DNA from: Psychrobacter sp. UBA3962
GTDB taxonomy: Bacteria > Pseudomonadota > Gammaproteobacteria > Pseudomonadales > Moraxellaceae
Reading direction: 5' to 3'
NCBI RefSeq assembly: GCF_002385225.1
Contig: NZ_DGDC01000013.1
Location: 1 to 64,000, forward strand
DNA length: 64,000 bases
Shown here: piece by piece, positions 1-8,594 of the stretch
Layout of the letters: the number at the start of each line of letters is the position of its first letter
Numbering within the stretch: the stretch's first letter is position 1
The notes under the pieces: generated by a model
Databases searched by the model: none
What the model saw: the letters and a program-made list of their open reading frames with translations, nothing else
What the model was told of the DNA's origin: nothing
Program-made: the position numbers and the translations under genes

Positions 1-1160
1 GCACCATAAGTACCTTGAGCACCATTACCCTCGTATACACCACCTAGATAGTCAGCATCACCACCGTAGAAGCCACCTTCTGTTGCATAACCACCATTGG
101 CATCTGCTGCGCCTGAGAACTTATTGCCATCGATATCTGCAGTCAAACTAATCTTACCAGCTTTAGCGAACTCTAAATCACCTTTAACATTCTTAGCGAC
201 AAAGTCTGCTGTAAATACTGATGAACCAAATTCGATGTCATTACCGATACCTAGCTTACGATAAGTTGCATCACCTTTATAGCCAACAGTGCCTTCAGTT
301 GGCATGTTCTCAGCTTTAGTTGCATGACCGACAACTGCAACACCATCTACAGGAATTTCTACTTCCCCGCCTAATACTGCTGTTCCGTCAATATGACCAA
401 TACGCATATCATCGCCATAGTCTTTATACACTGAGGTGTATTCAAGAGGTAACTCACCTAACGCCGTTGGAATAGTAGTGCTGTTTTCATGACTCTTAAA
501 GCCATTACCAGCATCAGTATCATCTTCACCTGATGTTTGTACATCAACTGCAGGTAATAGACCACCAGATGCTGTATCAGCACGGGCCGTTAAAGTATTA
601 TCTCCCGCTTCAAAGTCACGTGTGGTGACTACAAAATCATCTAGACCCGCAGCTGATGTGCCTACATTGATAGATTGTACACCCGACTTATTAGCTTCAG
701 GTTCATTTGGCTCATTCGGCTCTGTTGGCTCTTTAATAATAGGAGCTGTCTCATCTAGTGGGTCACTTGGGCGGGTACTATTGGGGTAATAAGCCTCAAC
801 TTTTACTTTTTGGCCGTTAGTCAAGGGGGTATCTAAGGTGATTTCGAAGTTTCCATCGTCATCAGCTGTTGCAGAGCCCAGTACGTTGCCCGCCTCATCT
901 TTTACCTTAACGATAGCACCACCCTCAGCTTGACCACTAACCTTAGTACCATCTTCAGAGAAATTAGAGTTTTTAGGTGTCTTGGGCTTATAAACAATAT
1001 CAGAGCTGCCAAAGACATCTTCTAGGTTGTATGACTGTTTTCCATTGGTTCCACAAGCTGCCATTAACATAGCAGAAACCAGTACCACACTGGCTTTAAG
1101 AGGGGTATTTAGTTTGTTGGTAGTTGTATCGTTGGTAATTGAATGGTCTTTAGCTGACAT
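1..1160 (-). CDS. Surface lipoprotein with TbpB/factor-H-binding-like beta-barrel, 3' end cut by window edge
   Basis: The reading frame opens at an ATG (1158-1160) behind a strong GGAGG ribosome site and stays open to the left edge, about 386 codons. Residues about 25-36 form a lipoprotein signal ending in the lipobox LMAAC. A Ser/Thr/Pro/Glu-rich linker follows (repeated EPNEP). The visible C-terminal part contains GSSVFTADFV, GKISLTADI, GGFYGGDADYLGGVYEGN and QGTYG, which is the typical end of the TbpB-like barrel found in transferrin-binding protein B, factor H binding protein and Slam-dependent lipoproteins. Only a few residues are probably missing. Members of this group are displayed on the cell surface by Slam translocons; no Slam gene is visible here. 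The ligand cannot be read from the sequence. Confidence 0.75.
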   Translation of the reverse strand, partial: MSAKDHSITNDTTTNKLNTPLKASVVLVSAMLMAACGTNGKQSYNLEDVFGSSDIVYKPKTPKNSNFSEDGTKVSGQAEGGAIVKVKDEAGNVLGSATADDDGNFEITLDTPLTNGQKVKVEAYYPNSTRPSDPLDETAPIIKEPTEPNEPNEPEANKSGVQSINVGTSAAGLDDFVVTTRDFEAGDNTLTARADTASGGLLPAVDVQTSGEDDTDAGNGFKSHENSTTIPTALGELPLEYTSVYKDYGDDMRIGHIDGTAVLGGEVEIPVDGVAVVGHATKAENMPTEGTVGYKGDATYRKLGIGNDIEFGSSVFTADFVAKNVKGDLEFAKAGKISLTADIDGNKFSGAADANGGYATEGGFYGGDADYLGGVYEGNGAQGTYG

Positions 1161-1273
1161 TCGTCTTCCTCCATGAAGGTATTAAATAATCCATTAATTC
1201 TACTGAATTTTGTACATCTGTTTATTTGGATAACAGCAGCACAGATAGAGAGTTTTATCTGATAGCTTGCTGT

Positions 1274-1333
1274 ATAGAAGCTTGTTATGAATATGACTTA
1301 TAACAAATATAAGGAAGGCTAACAAGCTTCTAT
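1274..1333. repeat. Perfect 14-bp inverted repeat between porin and lipoprotein genes
   Basis: ATAGAAGCTTGTTA at 1274-1287 is repeated in exact inverse as TAACAAGCTTCTAT at 1320-1333, separated by 32 bases. Neither arm is followed by a T-run, so it does not look like an intrinsic terminator. It lies 114-173 bases upstream of the lipoprotein start and just after the porin stop. It could be an operator pair or an mRNA structure; the function is unknown. Confidence 0.6.
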
Positions 1334-1361
1334 TGCGTTTGTTTTAGGTAAAAAATTGACA

Positions 1362-2741
1362 TTATTTACTGTGATAGGAAAGCTTAGCACCTAATACATA
1401 GCCATCGTTATCTTGGAATTTACTCACAATACTATTGTTAGGTAGCTTACCGGTGGCATCACCAAACTTCAAATACTTACCACCAGCAGAAATAGCCCAT
1501 TCAGGAGTAATATTGTATTTAACACCCCCACCGATACTATAGTAACCTTCAACAGGACCTAAAGAGCTGACAGGATCGCCTGCGCCAGAGTCCCAACCTA
1601 CTACGACAGAGCCCGCTAATTTTTCATTGAATCTCTTAGCCAAACCCACATCAACCTTCCACTGATCGTCTTTATAATCTAGTAAGGGTAGCCCACCCTC
1701 AACAGCGGCTTTGGAATAGGCGTTATACATTGGCGGCACAATGCTGAAGTCACTCCAAGGCACCCAGCGCACATCCAACGTGCCTAGTAACTGATGTTTA
1801 GCGCTTAGACCCGTTTCAAAGTTGAAGTTAACTGACTCAGGTGTAGTTACCTTAGCTTTAGTACTTGCTCTTGGGCTAATAGATTTAGCAAGCTCTGAAT
1901 CTTTATCAATATTTAGCTCGCCTAAAAATTGATCCTTCAAAGCGCCATTTTCTAATAAAGGAATATACTCAGAAACCTTTGTTTTATGATCAATCTCTGA
2001 GCGATAAGTTAAGTTGGCTTTTAAGGCAATCTCTGGCTTGCTATAACCGACACCAGCTACCCAACCTAGAGCTGTATCATGGTTCACGTTGGCATCATAA
2101 CCAGACAATGGGCCATATGCAGTACCACGCAAGTTAACTTTAGCTTCTGCTTTTTGTAATACAGGTCCACCATAGATTTGGAAACCATCTGGTGATTTAA
2201 AACCAACTAGTCCAGTCCAAGACTCAGTATGGAGCCTTACATTGGTTCCTTTTTCATAGCCATCTACAAGTACGTTCGGGTTAATGATCTCATTCGATAA
2301 AGGAACGGGTTTACTAGGATTAGCCAGCGTTTTCTCCCCTGCTTTAGCAACAAAGGCACTCTCACCTTCGTATTGAACTTCGGCACCGTAAGGCTCATCA
2401 TAAAAAAGCCCCACACTAACTGTATCATTAATATCAGTCTTCACCCCATAACGCATGAAGGTGTAGGCATCTTTTGATATGTTCCCTGTAGAGTTACCTT
2501 TTACGTACGCGTCTTCCGTCTGAGTTATACCAAACTTCTGTCCCGCTAACTCACCAGCATTATCATGGCCTGAGATATCTGTTTTTAGATAAGCAAAGTC
2601 GATTTCGGCGTAAGTGCCATCATTAAAGAAGCCTTTAATATCCTGACCAGAGCGGTCAATACCTGCAGCATGGGTAAGAGAAGCGACGGGAAGGGTTAAA
2701 AGAGCAAGCGTTAGCTTAGAGATAGGGAACTTTTGTGACAT
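1362..2741 (-). CDS. FadL-family outer membrane porin (copy 1)
   Basis: About 459 residues. The start at 2741 is chosen because the ATG has a GGAGG site 7 bases upstream; an in-frame codon further upstream lacks one. Residues 1-25 are a signal peptide ending THA, and the mature protein begins AGIDRSGQ, the N-terminal hatch segment typical of FadL/OmpP1/TodX porins. Barrel strands such as GWVAGVGYSKPEIALKANL, VRWVPWSDF and GYYSIGGGVKYNI match the neighbouring porin closely. FadL proteins take up long-chain fatty acids or other hydrophobic compounds across the outer membrane; the actual substrate is not known. It lies downstream of a close paralogue, separated from it by a terminator. Confidence 0.85.
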   Translation of the reverse strand: MSQKFPISKLTLALLTLPVASLTHAAGIDRSGQDIKGFFNDGTYAEIDFAYLKTDISGHDNAGELAGQKFGITQTEDAYVKGNSTGNISKDAYTFMRYGVKTDINDTVSVGLFYDEPYGAEVQYEGESAFVAKAGEKTLANPSKPVPLSNEIINPNVLVDGYEKGTNVRLHTESWTGLVGFKSPDGFQIYGGPVLQKAEAKVNLRGTAYGPLSGYDANVNHDTALGWVAGVGYSKPEIALKANLTYRSEIDHKTKVSEYIPLLENGALKDQFLGELNIDKDSELAKSISPRASTKAKVTTPESVNFNFETGLSAKHQLLGTLDVRWVPWSDFSIVPPMYNAYSKAAVEGGLPLLDYKDDQWKVDVGLAKRFNEKLAGSVVVGWDSGAGDPVSSLGPVEGYYSIGGGVKYNITPEWAISAGGKYLKFGDATGKLPNNSIVSKFQDNDGYVLGAKLSYHSK

Positions 2742-2958
2742 TTGAAATCCTCCATGAAAAATAGTAGACACACAGTACCTATTGCTAGTAGCAAAGTTAT
2801 TGATAAGGTGCCAGGCAGTCCGGTGCCAAAAATATACTGGTTTCTTAAATATCCGATAGGTGTATTACAAATATGTAAGAGTTAGTAAATCGTGTAAATA
2901 TCATAATCAAACTATTTCAAGATAGCAACCACTGTTTTACTAATTTATTCAAGGACAT

Positions 2959-2990
2959 AAAAAAAGAGGCAACCCATGGTCGCCTCCTTT
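2959..2990 (-). terminator. Intrinsic terminator of the second FadL gene
   Basis: Read on the minus strand, GAGGCGACC and GGTTGCCTC form a 9-bp stem (one G-T pair) around a short loop, followed by seven T residues. It lies about 20 bases after the stop of the upstream porin and separates the two porin genes. Confidence 0.8.
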
Positions 2991-3009
2991 TTAAACTAGC
3001 TTTAAGCGG

Positions 3010-4488
3010 TTACTTATCTTGATAAGATAGCTTAACACCCAGTGCAAAACCGTCGTTGTCTTCGAATTTACTTACGATATCACCGCTAGGAATTTGACCT
3101 TTGGCGTCACCGAACATTAAGTATTTACCACCTGCTGATACTGCCCAGTTTTTAGTGATGTCGTATTTCGCACCAAGACCCACACTGTAATAACCTTCGA
3201 TTGGACCTAGTGAAGTAACTGGGTTACCCGCGCCACTGTCCCAACCTACGGTACCAGATACAGCAAGATTGTCAGCCACACGCTTAGCCAGACCTAGCTC
3301 AACTTGCCACTGGTCATCATCATATGATACTAAATCTAAGCCATTAGGGAATCTAGCTTTTGTTGATTCATTATATAGTGGTGGTGTAATCGCAAAGTCA
3401 CTCCAAGGCACCCAGCGTACTTTCGCGGTTGCTAATGTGGTTGGATTGATACCAGTTTGGAAATCGAAGTTAACTGACTCAGGCGTAGTAACCTTCATCT
3501 TTTGAGTTCCTTCTGCTCCTGCTAGTAGCATAGACTCTTGTGCAGTAACGCTGTGGTCAATCTCAGAACGATAGGTTAACGCTGCTTTAAGTGCAATTTC
3601 AGGCTTGCTGTACTGTAGGCCTGCAACCCAACCATAATCGGTATCTGGGTTTACATTTAGGTTATAGCCTGTTGCAAGGTCGTACGCATCACCACGTAAT
3701 TTCACATTAGCTTTTAGACGTTGGGCGACTGGACCACCGTAGATTTGAAATTCTTTATTCTGACCAAATTTCATACCCATTAATGCTGTCAAGCTTTCAC
3801 TGCGTACTTCTACTTTAGTTGCTTCAGTATTAGCTAATGCTTTATCTAATACTCCCGCTTCGTCCAGAGCTTTAACACGCTCATAACTTGGTTTGTTTGC
3901 CTCAAGCTGCTGTTTGGTTCCAGCTACAGTTTGAGTTAGCTGATTGTAATTTTTAATACCTGCAGCAGCTAGTTCGTCGTTACTAGCAATCAAAGCATCA
4001 ATCTGTGATTCCGAAGCTCCACCACTCATTGCTTGGTCAAACTGTGCCTGTGCGCCTTCCAAACGTCCTAGTGCAACTTCACCAGCTTCATACTGCTGAA
4101 TACTGCCTCGTAACTCCCCTACAACATCTGTAGGTGAACCAACAAAAGAGTTGTCACCATGGTAATCAGCAGCTGCACCCCATGGCTCATCATATAGCAC
4201 ACCGATACTGAAAGTATCGTTGATGTCTGTTTTTACACCATAGCGGAAGAAGTCATAGTCTTCAGCGATGTCTTTAATTTTTTTGCCTTTGCTACCATCA
4301 GCATTTAAATCATGGCCAGTTACATCGGCATCAATATAGGTGTATACGGTTTCAGCATAGGTACCGTCTTGTAAAAAGGCAGAGATATCTTGGCCAGAAC
4401 GGTCAAGACCGGCAGCAGAAGCAACGCTTGCAACAGATAAAGCAGCAACGGCGGTAACAAGAGGTTTAATAATAAAAGTAGAGCGCAT
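3010..4488 (-). CDS. FadL-family outer membrane porin (copy 2) with helical insertion
   Basis: About 492 residues, starting at the ATG with GGAGAAG upstream (an in-frame TTG 12 bases earlier has no site). A 25-residue signal peptide ending ASA precedes AGLDRSGQ, the FadL hatch motif. The barrel segments GWVAGLQYSKPEIALKA, KVRWVPWSDFAI and GYYSVGLGAKYDI are shared with copy 1. Residues about 124-218 are unlike copy 1: a long Ala/Glu/Gln-rich stretch (for example EVALGRLEGAQAQF and TKQQLEANKPSYERVKAL) that should fold as helices, probably in an extracellular loop or plug. Role by family: transport of fatty acids or hydrophobic compounds. The upstream leader carries a palindrome at 4529-4568. 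Confidence 0.85.
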   Translation of the reverse strand: MRSTFIIKPLVTAVAALSVASVASAAGLDRSGQDISAFLQDGTYAETVYTYIDADVTGHDLNADGSKGKKIKDIAEDYDFFRYGVKTDINDTFSIGVLYDEPWGAAADYHGDNSFVGSPTDVVGELRGSIQQYEAGEVALGRLEGAQAQFDQAMSGGASESQIDALIASNDELAAAGIKNYNQLTQTVAGTKQQLEANKPSYERVKALDEAGVLDKALANTEATKVEVRSESLTALMGMKFGQNKEFQIYGGPVAQRLKANVKLRGDAYDLATGYNLNVNPDTDYGWVAGLQYSKPEIALKAALTYRSEIDHSVTAQESMLLAGAEGTQKMKVTTPESVNFDFQTGINPTTLATAKVRWVPWSDFAITPPLYNESTKARFPNGLDLVSYDDDQWQVELGLAKRVADNLAVSGTVGWDSGAGNPVTSLGPIEGYYSVGLGAKYDITKNWAVSAGGKYLMFGDAKGQIPSGDIVSKFEDNDGFALGVKLSYQDK

Positions 4489-4528
4489 TAACTTCTCCAA
4501 AATTCCATTTATAGGATGGGCACTAAGG

Positions 4529-4568
4529 TTTTATGATTAGGCTTTTCACGAAATGTGAAATCATAAAA
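4529..4568. promoter_or_regulatory. Nested palindrome in the leader of the second FadL gene
   Basis: TTTTATGA (4529-4536) pairs with TCATAAAA (4561-4568), and inside it TTTCAC (4544-4549) and GTGAAA (4555-4560) flank a 5-base centre. The inner element TTTCAC-N5-GTGAAA has the shape of a dimeric repressor site. It sits 40-80 bases upstream of the porin ATG. No T-run follows. An operator or a leader hairpin are both possible. Confidence 0.45.
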
Positions 4569-4764
4569 CAGAGGGATAGACACTAATTATTGTTGGGTTA
4601 TATTTCAACCACTCAATAATTAATTACCGGCAATACTACTTAAAGAAGAAATAAATTGCAACACTTTGATATATTTATAATTATTTTCCACACGGACCCT
4701 TCTGATTTTTCATTAACTCACTTAAACCCGCTATGAAGACAGAATAAATCCTAAGCTGCGGCTA

Positions 4765-5013
4765 TCAATAGTGTGGCGGTACTTCTGAGGCGGCATCAAA
4801 AGGCGCTATGCCTGAGTCACTGACTCTATTTAATTGAACATACATTAGCTGCAACTGACGCTGCATATCTTGAATTTGCTTATCTTGTTTGGTAATCACT
4901 TGATCCAAACTGTCTACCGTGAGCTCTAAGTAGGCCACATTAGACTGTAAATCGGCTATTTGCTGCTTTAAGTGATGAAGACTCTCACTGGGGTTCTGTG
5001 CTGAATTTGACAT
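4765..5013 (-). CDS. slyX: SlyX family protein
   Basis: 82 residues. Nearly the whole protein is a predicted coiled coil (LKQQIADLQSNVAYLELTVD, then KQDKQIQDMQRQLQLM) and it ends in PPHY. A short coiled coil with a PPHY terminus is the SlyX signature. Its molecular role is not established in any organism as far as I know; the name comes from proximity to slyD in enterobacteria. It is transcribed away from uup, from a shared 209-base intergenic region. Confidence 0.85.
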   Translation of the reverse strand: MSNSAQNPSESLHHLKQQIADLQSNVAYLELTVDSLDQVITKQDKQIQDMQRQLQLMYVQLNRVSDSGIAPFDAASEVPPHY

Positions 5014-5222
5014 GGATTTCTTCTGAATATATAGATAAAAGAGGATGAGGCCCTACCCTTGTACAAAACCTAATGACTTTAAACTCATGACATTAAATAA
5101 GCCAAAAGGGAGGCCAAATACGATGACAGGTTATGATTCGCTGTCTGCGTGATATACTGTACTCAATTTTAACATGTAGTAGTTAAGAACATAACTTATA
5201 AAATAATGGTAATGATACATAT

Positions 5223-7187
5223 ATGGCACTTATTAATTTAAAAAACATCCACTTAGCCTTCGGTGTTGCTCCTATTCTTGATGGCATTGATCTTAGTATT
5301 GAAGCAGGAGAGCGCGTCTGTCTGATTGGACGCAACGGAGAGGGTAAATCCACTCTGTTTAAGCTTATTGATGGCAGAATCGTCCCAGACAGTGGTGAGG
5401 TCATCATTAATAGCAGTGTCAAAGTTGCCATGCTTGAGCAAGATGTGCCAGAGACCAGTGGCCGTATCCTAGACATCGTCATGGGCGGTGACAAAAAGAC
5501 TGCCGAGTTATTGATTGCTTATAATAAAAAAGCCGATGAGTGTGCTTCTGGGGACATGGATGCTTGTGAAGCTATGTCTAATCTGCAGCACGATATCGAT
5601 GCGGCTCATGGTTGGGACTTGGAGCGTGAAGCCCGTCAGATTATTACTACCATGGGGCTAGATCCTGAAGATGACTTATCTTCCCTATCTGGTGGTCGTA
5701 AACGTCGGGTGCTACTGGCCCGCTCTTTGGTGACCAAGCCGGATATTCTATTGCTTGATGAGCCAACTAACCACTTAGATGTGGCGAGTATTGAGTGGCT
5801 AGAGCAGTTCTTAAAAGACTGGCAAGGACTGACCTTATTATTCATTACCCACGATAGAGCTTTCGTTGATAAATTAGCCACTCGCATCATTGAGCTAGAC
5901 CGTGGTCAGCTAACCAGCTATGACGTGACTCAAGGCGCTGGCGGCTATGCCCGTTATCAAGAGCTAAAAGAGCAGCAACTGATTGCTGAAGAAAAAAACA
6001 ATGCCAACTTCGATAAAAAATTAGCCCAAGAAGAAGTCTGGATTCGTCAAGGCATTAAAGCCCGCCGTACTCGCAACGAAGGCCGTGTGCGTGAATTAAA
6101 GCAACTGCGTGAAGAGCGTAGAAAACGCCGTGAGCAAGTGGGTAACGTCAACATCACCATGACCAGTGGAGATAAGAGCGGTAAATTGGTCTGTAAAGTC
6201 AAAAACTTACACCTTGAATATGATGGCAACGTATTGGTAGACGACTTTAGCACCACTATTATCCGTGGGGATAAGATTGGTATTATTGGGCCGAATGGGG
6301 CAGGTAAAACGACACTTATTAAAGCCATTCTCGGTGAGTCAGATGACCAAGTTATCCAGCGCGGTACGGTTACTCTAGGCACCAACTTACAGATTGCTTT
6401 CTTTGATCAATTGCGCGATCAATTAGACTTAGAAGCCAGTGTGGCCCAAAACGTGTCTGAAGGCTCTGACTTCATCGAAGTTGGCGGTAAAAAGACTCAC
6501 ATCATGAGCTACTTACAAGACTTCTTATTCGCACCAGAACGTGCCCGCACCCCAGTAAAAGCTTTATCAGGGGGTGAAAGAAACCGTGTCCTACTAGCGA
6601 AGCAATTATTAAAGCCTGCCAACATTATGGTACTCGATGAGCCGACCAACGACTTAGATATGGCAACACTTGAGTTACTAGAAGAATCGGTAGCCAGCTT
6701 CGATGGCACCATTCTGCTGATTAGCCATGACCGTGCCTTTATGGACAACGTGGTCACCTCAACTTGGGTATTTGACCAAGATGAAGAAGGCAATGGCATC
6801 GTAAAAGAGTACGTGGGTGGCTATCAAGATTACTTAGTGCAAAAGCAGCGTGAAGACAGCTTTAATGCTAAGGCTGCAGCGACTGCCAAAGCCGATAACA
6901 GCAAAAAAGTAGAGAAAAAAGAGGCAGCCGCTACTGTAACTGCTGCTGACAAAGCGCCAACAGCCCCTAAACGCAAGCTTAGCTATAATGAGCAAAGAGA
7001 GCTTGATGAATTACCCAATCAAATCTCTAAGTTAGAAGAAGAACAAGCCGATCTTCAACAAAAACTGGCCGATGGTAGCTGGTTTACCACAGATTTAGAA
7101 GCTGCTACTGCTGCTAGTGAAAGACTGGCCGCGATAGATGAAGAGCTTATGATGAAGTTAGAGCGCTGGGATGAACTTGACAGCTAG
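5223..7187 (+). CDS. uup: ABC-F ATPase Uup
   Basis: 654 residues, no membrane segments. Two ABC domains are visible: Walker A GRNGEGKST (about residue 37), signature LSGGRKRRVLLARS and Walker B LLLDEPTNHLD; then Walker A GPNGAGKTT (about 356), signature LSGGERNRVLLAKQ and Walker B MVLDEPTNDLD. The linker is rich in Arg/Lys (ARRTRNEGRVRELKQLREE), as in ABC-F proteins. The C-terminal segment after KRKLSYNEQRELDELP is a coiled coil, the Uup-type DNA/RNA-binding tail. ABC-F proteins act on ribosomes; Uup is also linked to genome stability and transposon excision in E. coli. It is followed after 112 bases by an acyltransferase gene with no terminator between them. Confidence 0.93.
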   Translation: MALINLKNIHLAFGVAPILDGIDLSIEAGERVCLIGRNGEGKSTLFKLIDGRIVPDSGEVIINSSVKVAMLEQDVPETSGRILDIVMGGDKKTAELLIAYNKKADECASGDMDACEAMSNLQHDIDAAHGWDLEREARQIITTMGLDPEDDLSSLSGGRKRRVLLARSLVTKPDILLLDEPTNHLDVASIEWLEQFLKDWQGLTLLFITHDRAFVDKLATRIIELDRGQLTSYDVTQGAGGYARYQELKEQQLIAEEKNNANFDKKLAQEEVWIRQGIKARRTRNEGRVRELKQLREERRKRREQVGNVNITMTSGDKSGKLVCKVKNLHLEYDGNVLVDDFSTTIIRGDKIGIIGPNGAGKTTLIKAILGESDDQVIQRGTVTLGTNLQIAFFDQLRDQLDLEASVAQNVSEGSDFIEVGGKKTHIMSYLQDFLFAPERARTPVKALSGGERNRVLLAKQLLKPANIMVLDEPTNDLDMATLELLEESVASFDGTILLISHDRAFMDNVVTSTWVFDQDEEGNGIVKEYVGGYQDYLVQKQREDSFNAKAAATAKADNSKKVEKKEAAATVTAADKAPTAPKRKLSYNEQRELDELPNQISKLEEEQADLQQKLADGSWFTTDLEAATAASERLAAIDEELMMKLERWDELDS

Positions 7188-7299
7188 CGGCTGTCTTGTA
7201 GTTGCTGGTCTTACTGGTTTCTGAGTAGTTACCTTCGGGTTAGTTGGATTAAAGTCGGCTGATCAACACAGCCGGCTGGCCTCACTCTGGTGAAATTTT

Positions 7300-8472
7300 A
7301 TGAATACTCCCTCCTCTCCTACTGGCGGTCCTAAAAAACAGGAGTCTAACAAGATTCCTGTACAGTCCTCCGTTCAGCACTACACACCTCAAACAGGACC
7401 TAAGTCTGATTCGATTCAGGCCTCTGTGAATTCGCAACCTCCAAAGCCTATTCCTATCCCAAAAGGCATGCCAACCATCACCGAGAACCACAAGCAAACT
7501 TCTGTGGCAGAAAAAAAGCCTTTTAAACTGGCCTTTTTAGCGCCTAAGTACTGGGGAATTTGGCTGCTACTTGCTTTGGTATTGCCACTTATTTATCTGC
7601 CTTTACGAATCCAGTTTTGGATTGGGCGTAAGCTTGGCATAGCGCTTTATCATTTGGTAAAAAGCCGTAGAAATGACACCTTAGTTAATCTTGAGCTTGC
7701 CTTCCCAGAAAAGATGGCCGAAGACCGTGAGCTTATGGCCAAGCAGGTCTTTGTTAATCAGGGTATCGGCGTATTTGAGACCTTATGTGCTTGGTTTCGT
7801 CCCAATGTCTTTACCCGTACGGTTTCTATTTCTGGGTTGCACCATTTGGTTGAGGCAAAAAAACAACGCAAAGCGGTACTACTACTAGGTGGCCATTACA
7901 CCATGCTGGACTTAGGTGGCCGTTTATTTGCTCAATTCTCAGCCATTGATTGTGTTTACCGTCCACAAAACAACGAGCTGCTTGACTGGTTTATTTATAA
8001 TGGCCGCCGTCATATCTTTGATGAACAAATTGACCATCACAATATGCGTAAGCTGGTGAGTCGTATCCGAGAAGGCAGCGTGGTTTGGTATTCTCCCGAT
8101 CAGGATTATGGGCTTAAGCATGGGGTCATGGCTCCTTTTTTTGGGGTGCCTGCTGCCACAGTGACTGCGCCAAGACGACTGGCTCGTATGGGAGATAAAT
8201 CAAACCCGCCAGCCGTGATGGCGCTACATACTTATAGACAAACCCCGGATAATATTCCTCGGGGCAAGCGCCCACACTATCACCTTAGTATCACGCCTGC
8301 CTTAGAGAACTACCCTACCAAGGATGAAGTGGTGGATGCGACCCGTATTAATGAGGTTTTAGAAAGCTTGATTCGTATTGATCCTACCCAGTGGATGTGG
8401 TTCCATAAGCGCTATAAGAATGGGGAGGAAGGTCGCACTTCCTACTACAATAAAAAAACATCTAGTAAATAG
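7300..8472 (+). CDS. Lipid A biosynthesis acyltransferase, LpxL/HtrB family
   Basis: 390 residues. Residues about 85-105 form one membrane anchor (WGIWLLLALVLPLIYLPL). The catalytic HX4D motif of LPLAT acyltransferases is H199-D204 in GGHYTMLD, and the later segments WYSPDQDYG and FFGVPAATVTAPRRLA are the second and third family blocks. Such enzymes add a secondary acyl chain to Kdo2-lipid IVA at the inner membrane. The first 75 residues are a Pro/Gln/Ser-rich cytoplasmic extension absent from E. coli LpxL. Whether it is the LpxL or LpxM type cannot be decided here. A terminator follows. Confidence 0.88.
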   Translation: MNTPSSPTGGPKKQESNKIPVQSSVQHYTPQTGPKSDSIQASVNSQPPKPIPIPKGMPTITENHKQTSVAEKKPFKLAFLAPKYWGIWLLLALVLPLIYLPLRIQFWIGRKLGIALYHLVKSRRNDTLVNLELAFPEKMAEDRELMAKQVFVNQGIGVFETLCAWFRPNVFTRTVSISGLHHLVEAKKQRKAVLLLGGHYTMLDLGGRLFAQFSAIDCVYRPQNNELLDWFIYNGRRHIFDEQIDHHNMRKLVSRIREGSVVWYSPDQDYGLKHGVMAPFFGVPAATVTAPRRLARMGDKSNPPAVMALHTYRQTPDNIPRGKRPHYHLSITPALENYPTKDEVVDATRINEVLESLIRIDPTQWMWFHKRYKNGEEGRTSYYNKKTSSK

Positions 8473-8519
8473 CTCTATTAATAAGTGACTCTATTAACAA
8501 GTAACGCTATTAATAAACC
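8472..8519 (+). repeat. Three tandem 16-bp units after the acyltransferase stop
   Basis: GCTCTATTAATAAGTG, ACTCTATTAACAAGTA and ACGCTATTAATAAACC follow each other directly, beginning at the last base of the stop codon and ending just before the terminator hairpin. They share the core CTATTAAYAA. A similar arrangement occurs between scpA and scpB. Confidence 0.7.
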
Positions 8520-8524
8520 TAGAA

Positions 8525-8561
8525 CAAAAAAGACGCTCCTATTATAGAAGCGTCTTTTTTT
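8525..8561. terminator. Bidirectional intrinsic terminator
   Basis: AGACGCT and AGCGTCT form a stem with A6 before and T7 after, so it can end transcription from both sides. It serves the acyltransferase gene on the plus strand and the convergent lipase remnant on the minus strand. Confidence 0.85.
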
Positions 8562-8594
8562 ATACGGGCAGATTATTATCGAAGGTTGTGCTGA

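Noticed and set aside
2807..2828. Direct repeat GGTGCCA twice with 15-base period upstream of the first FadL gene
   Set aside because: Seven bases twice is too little to claim a regulatory site without comparison.
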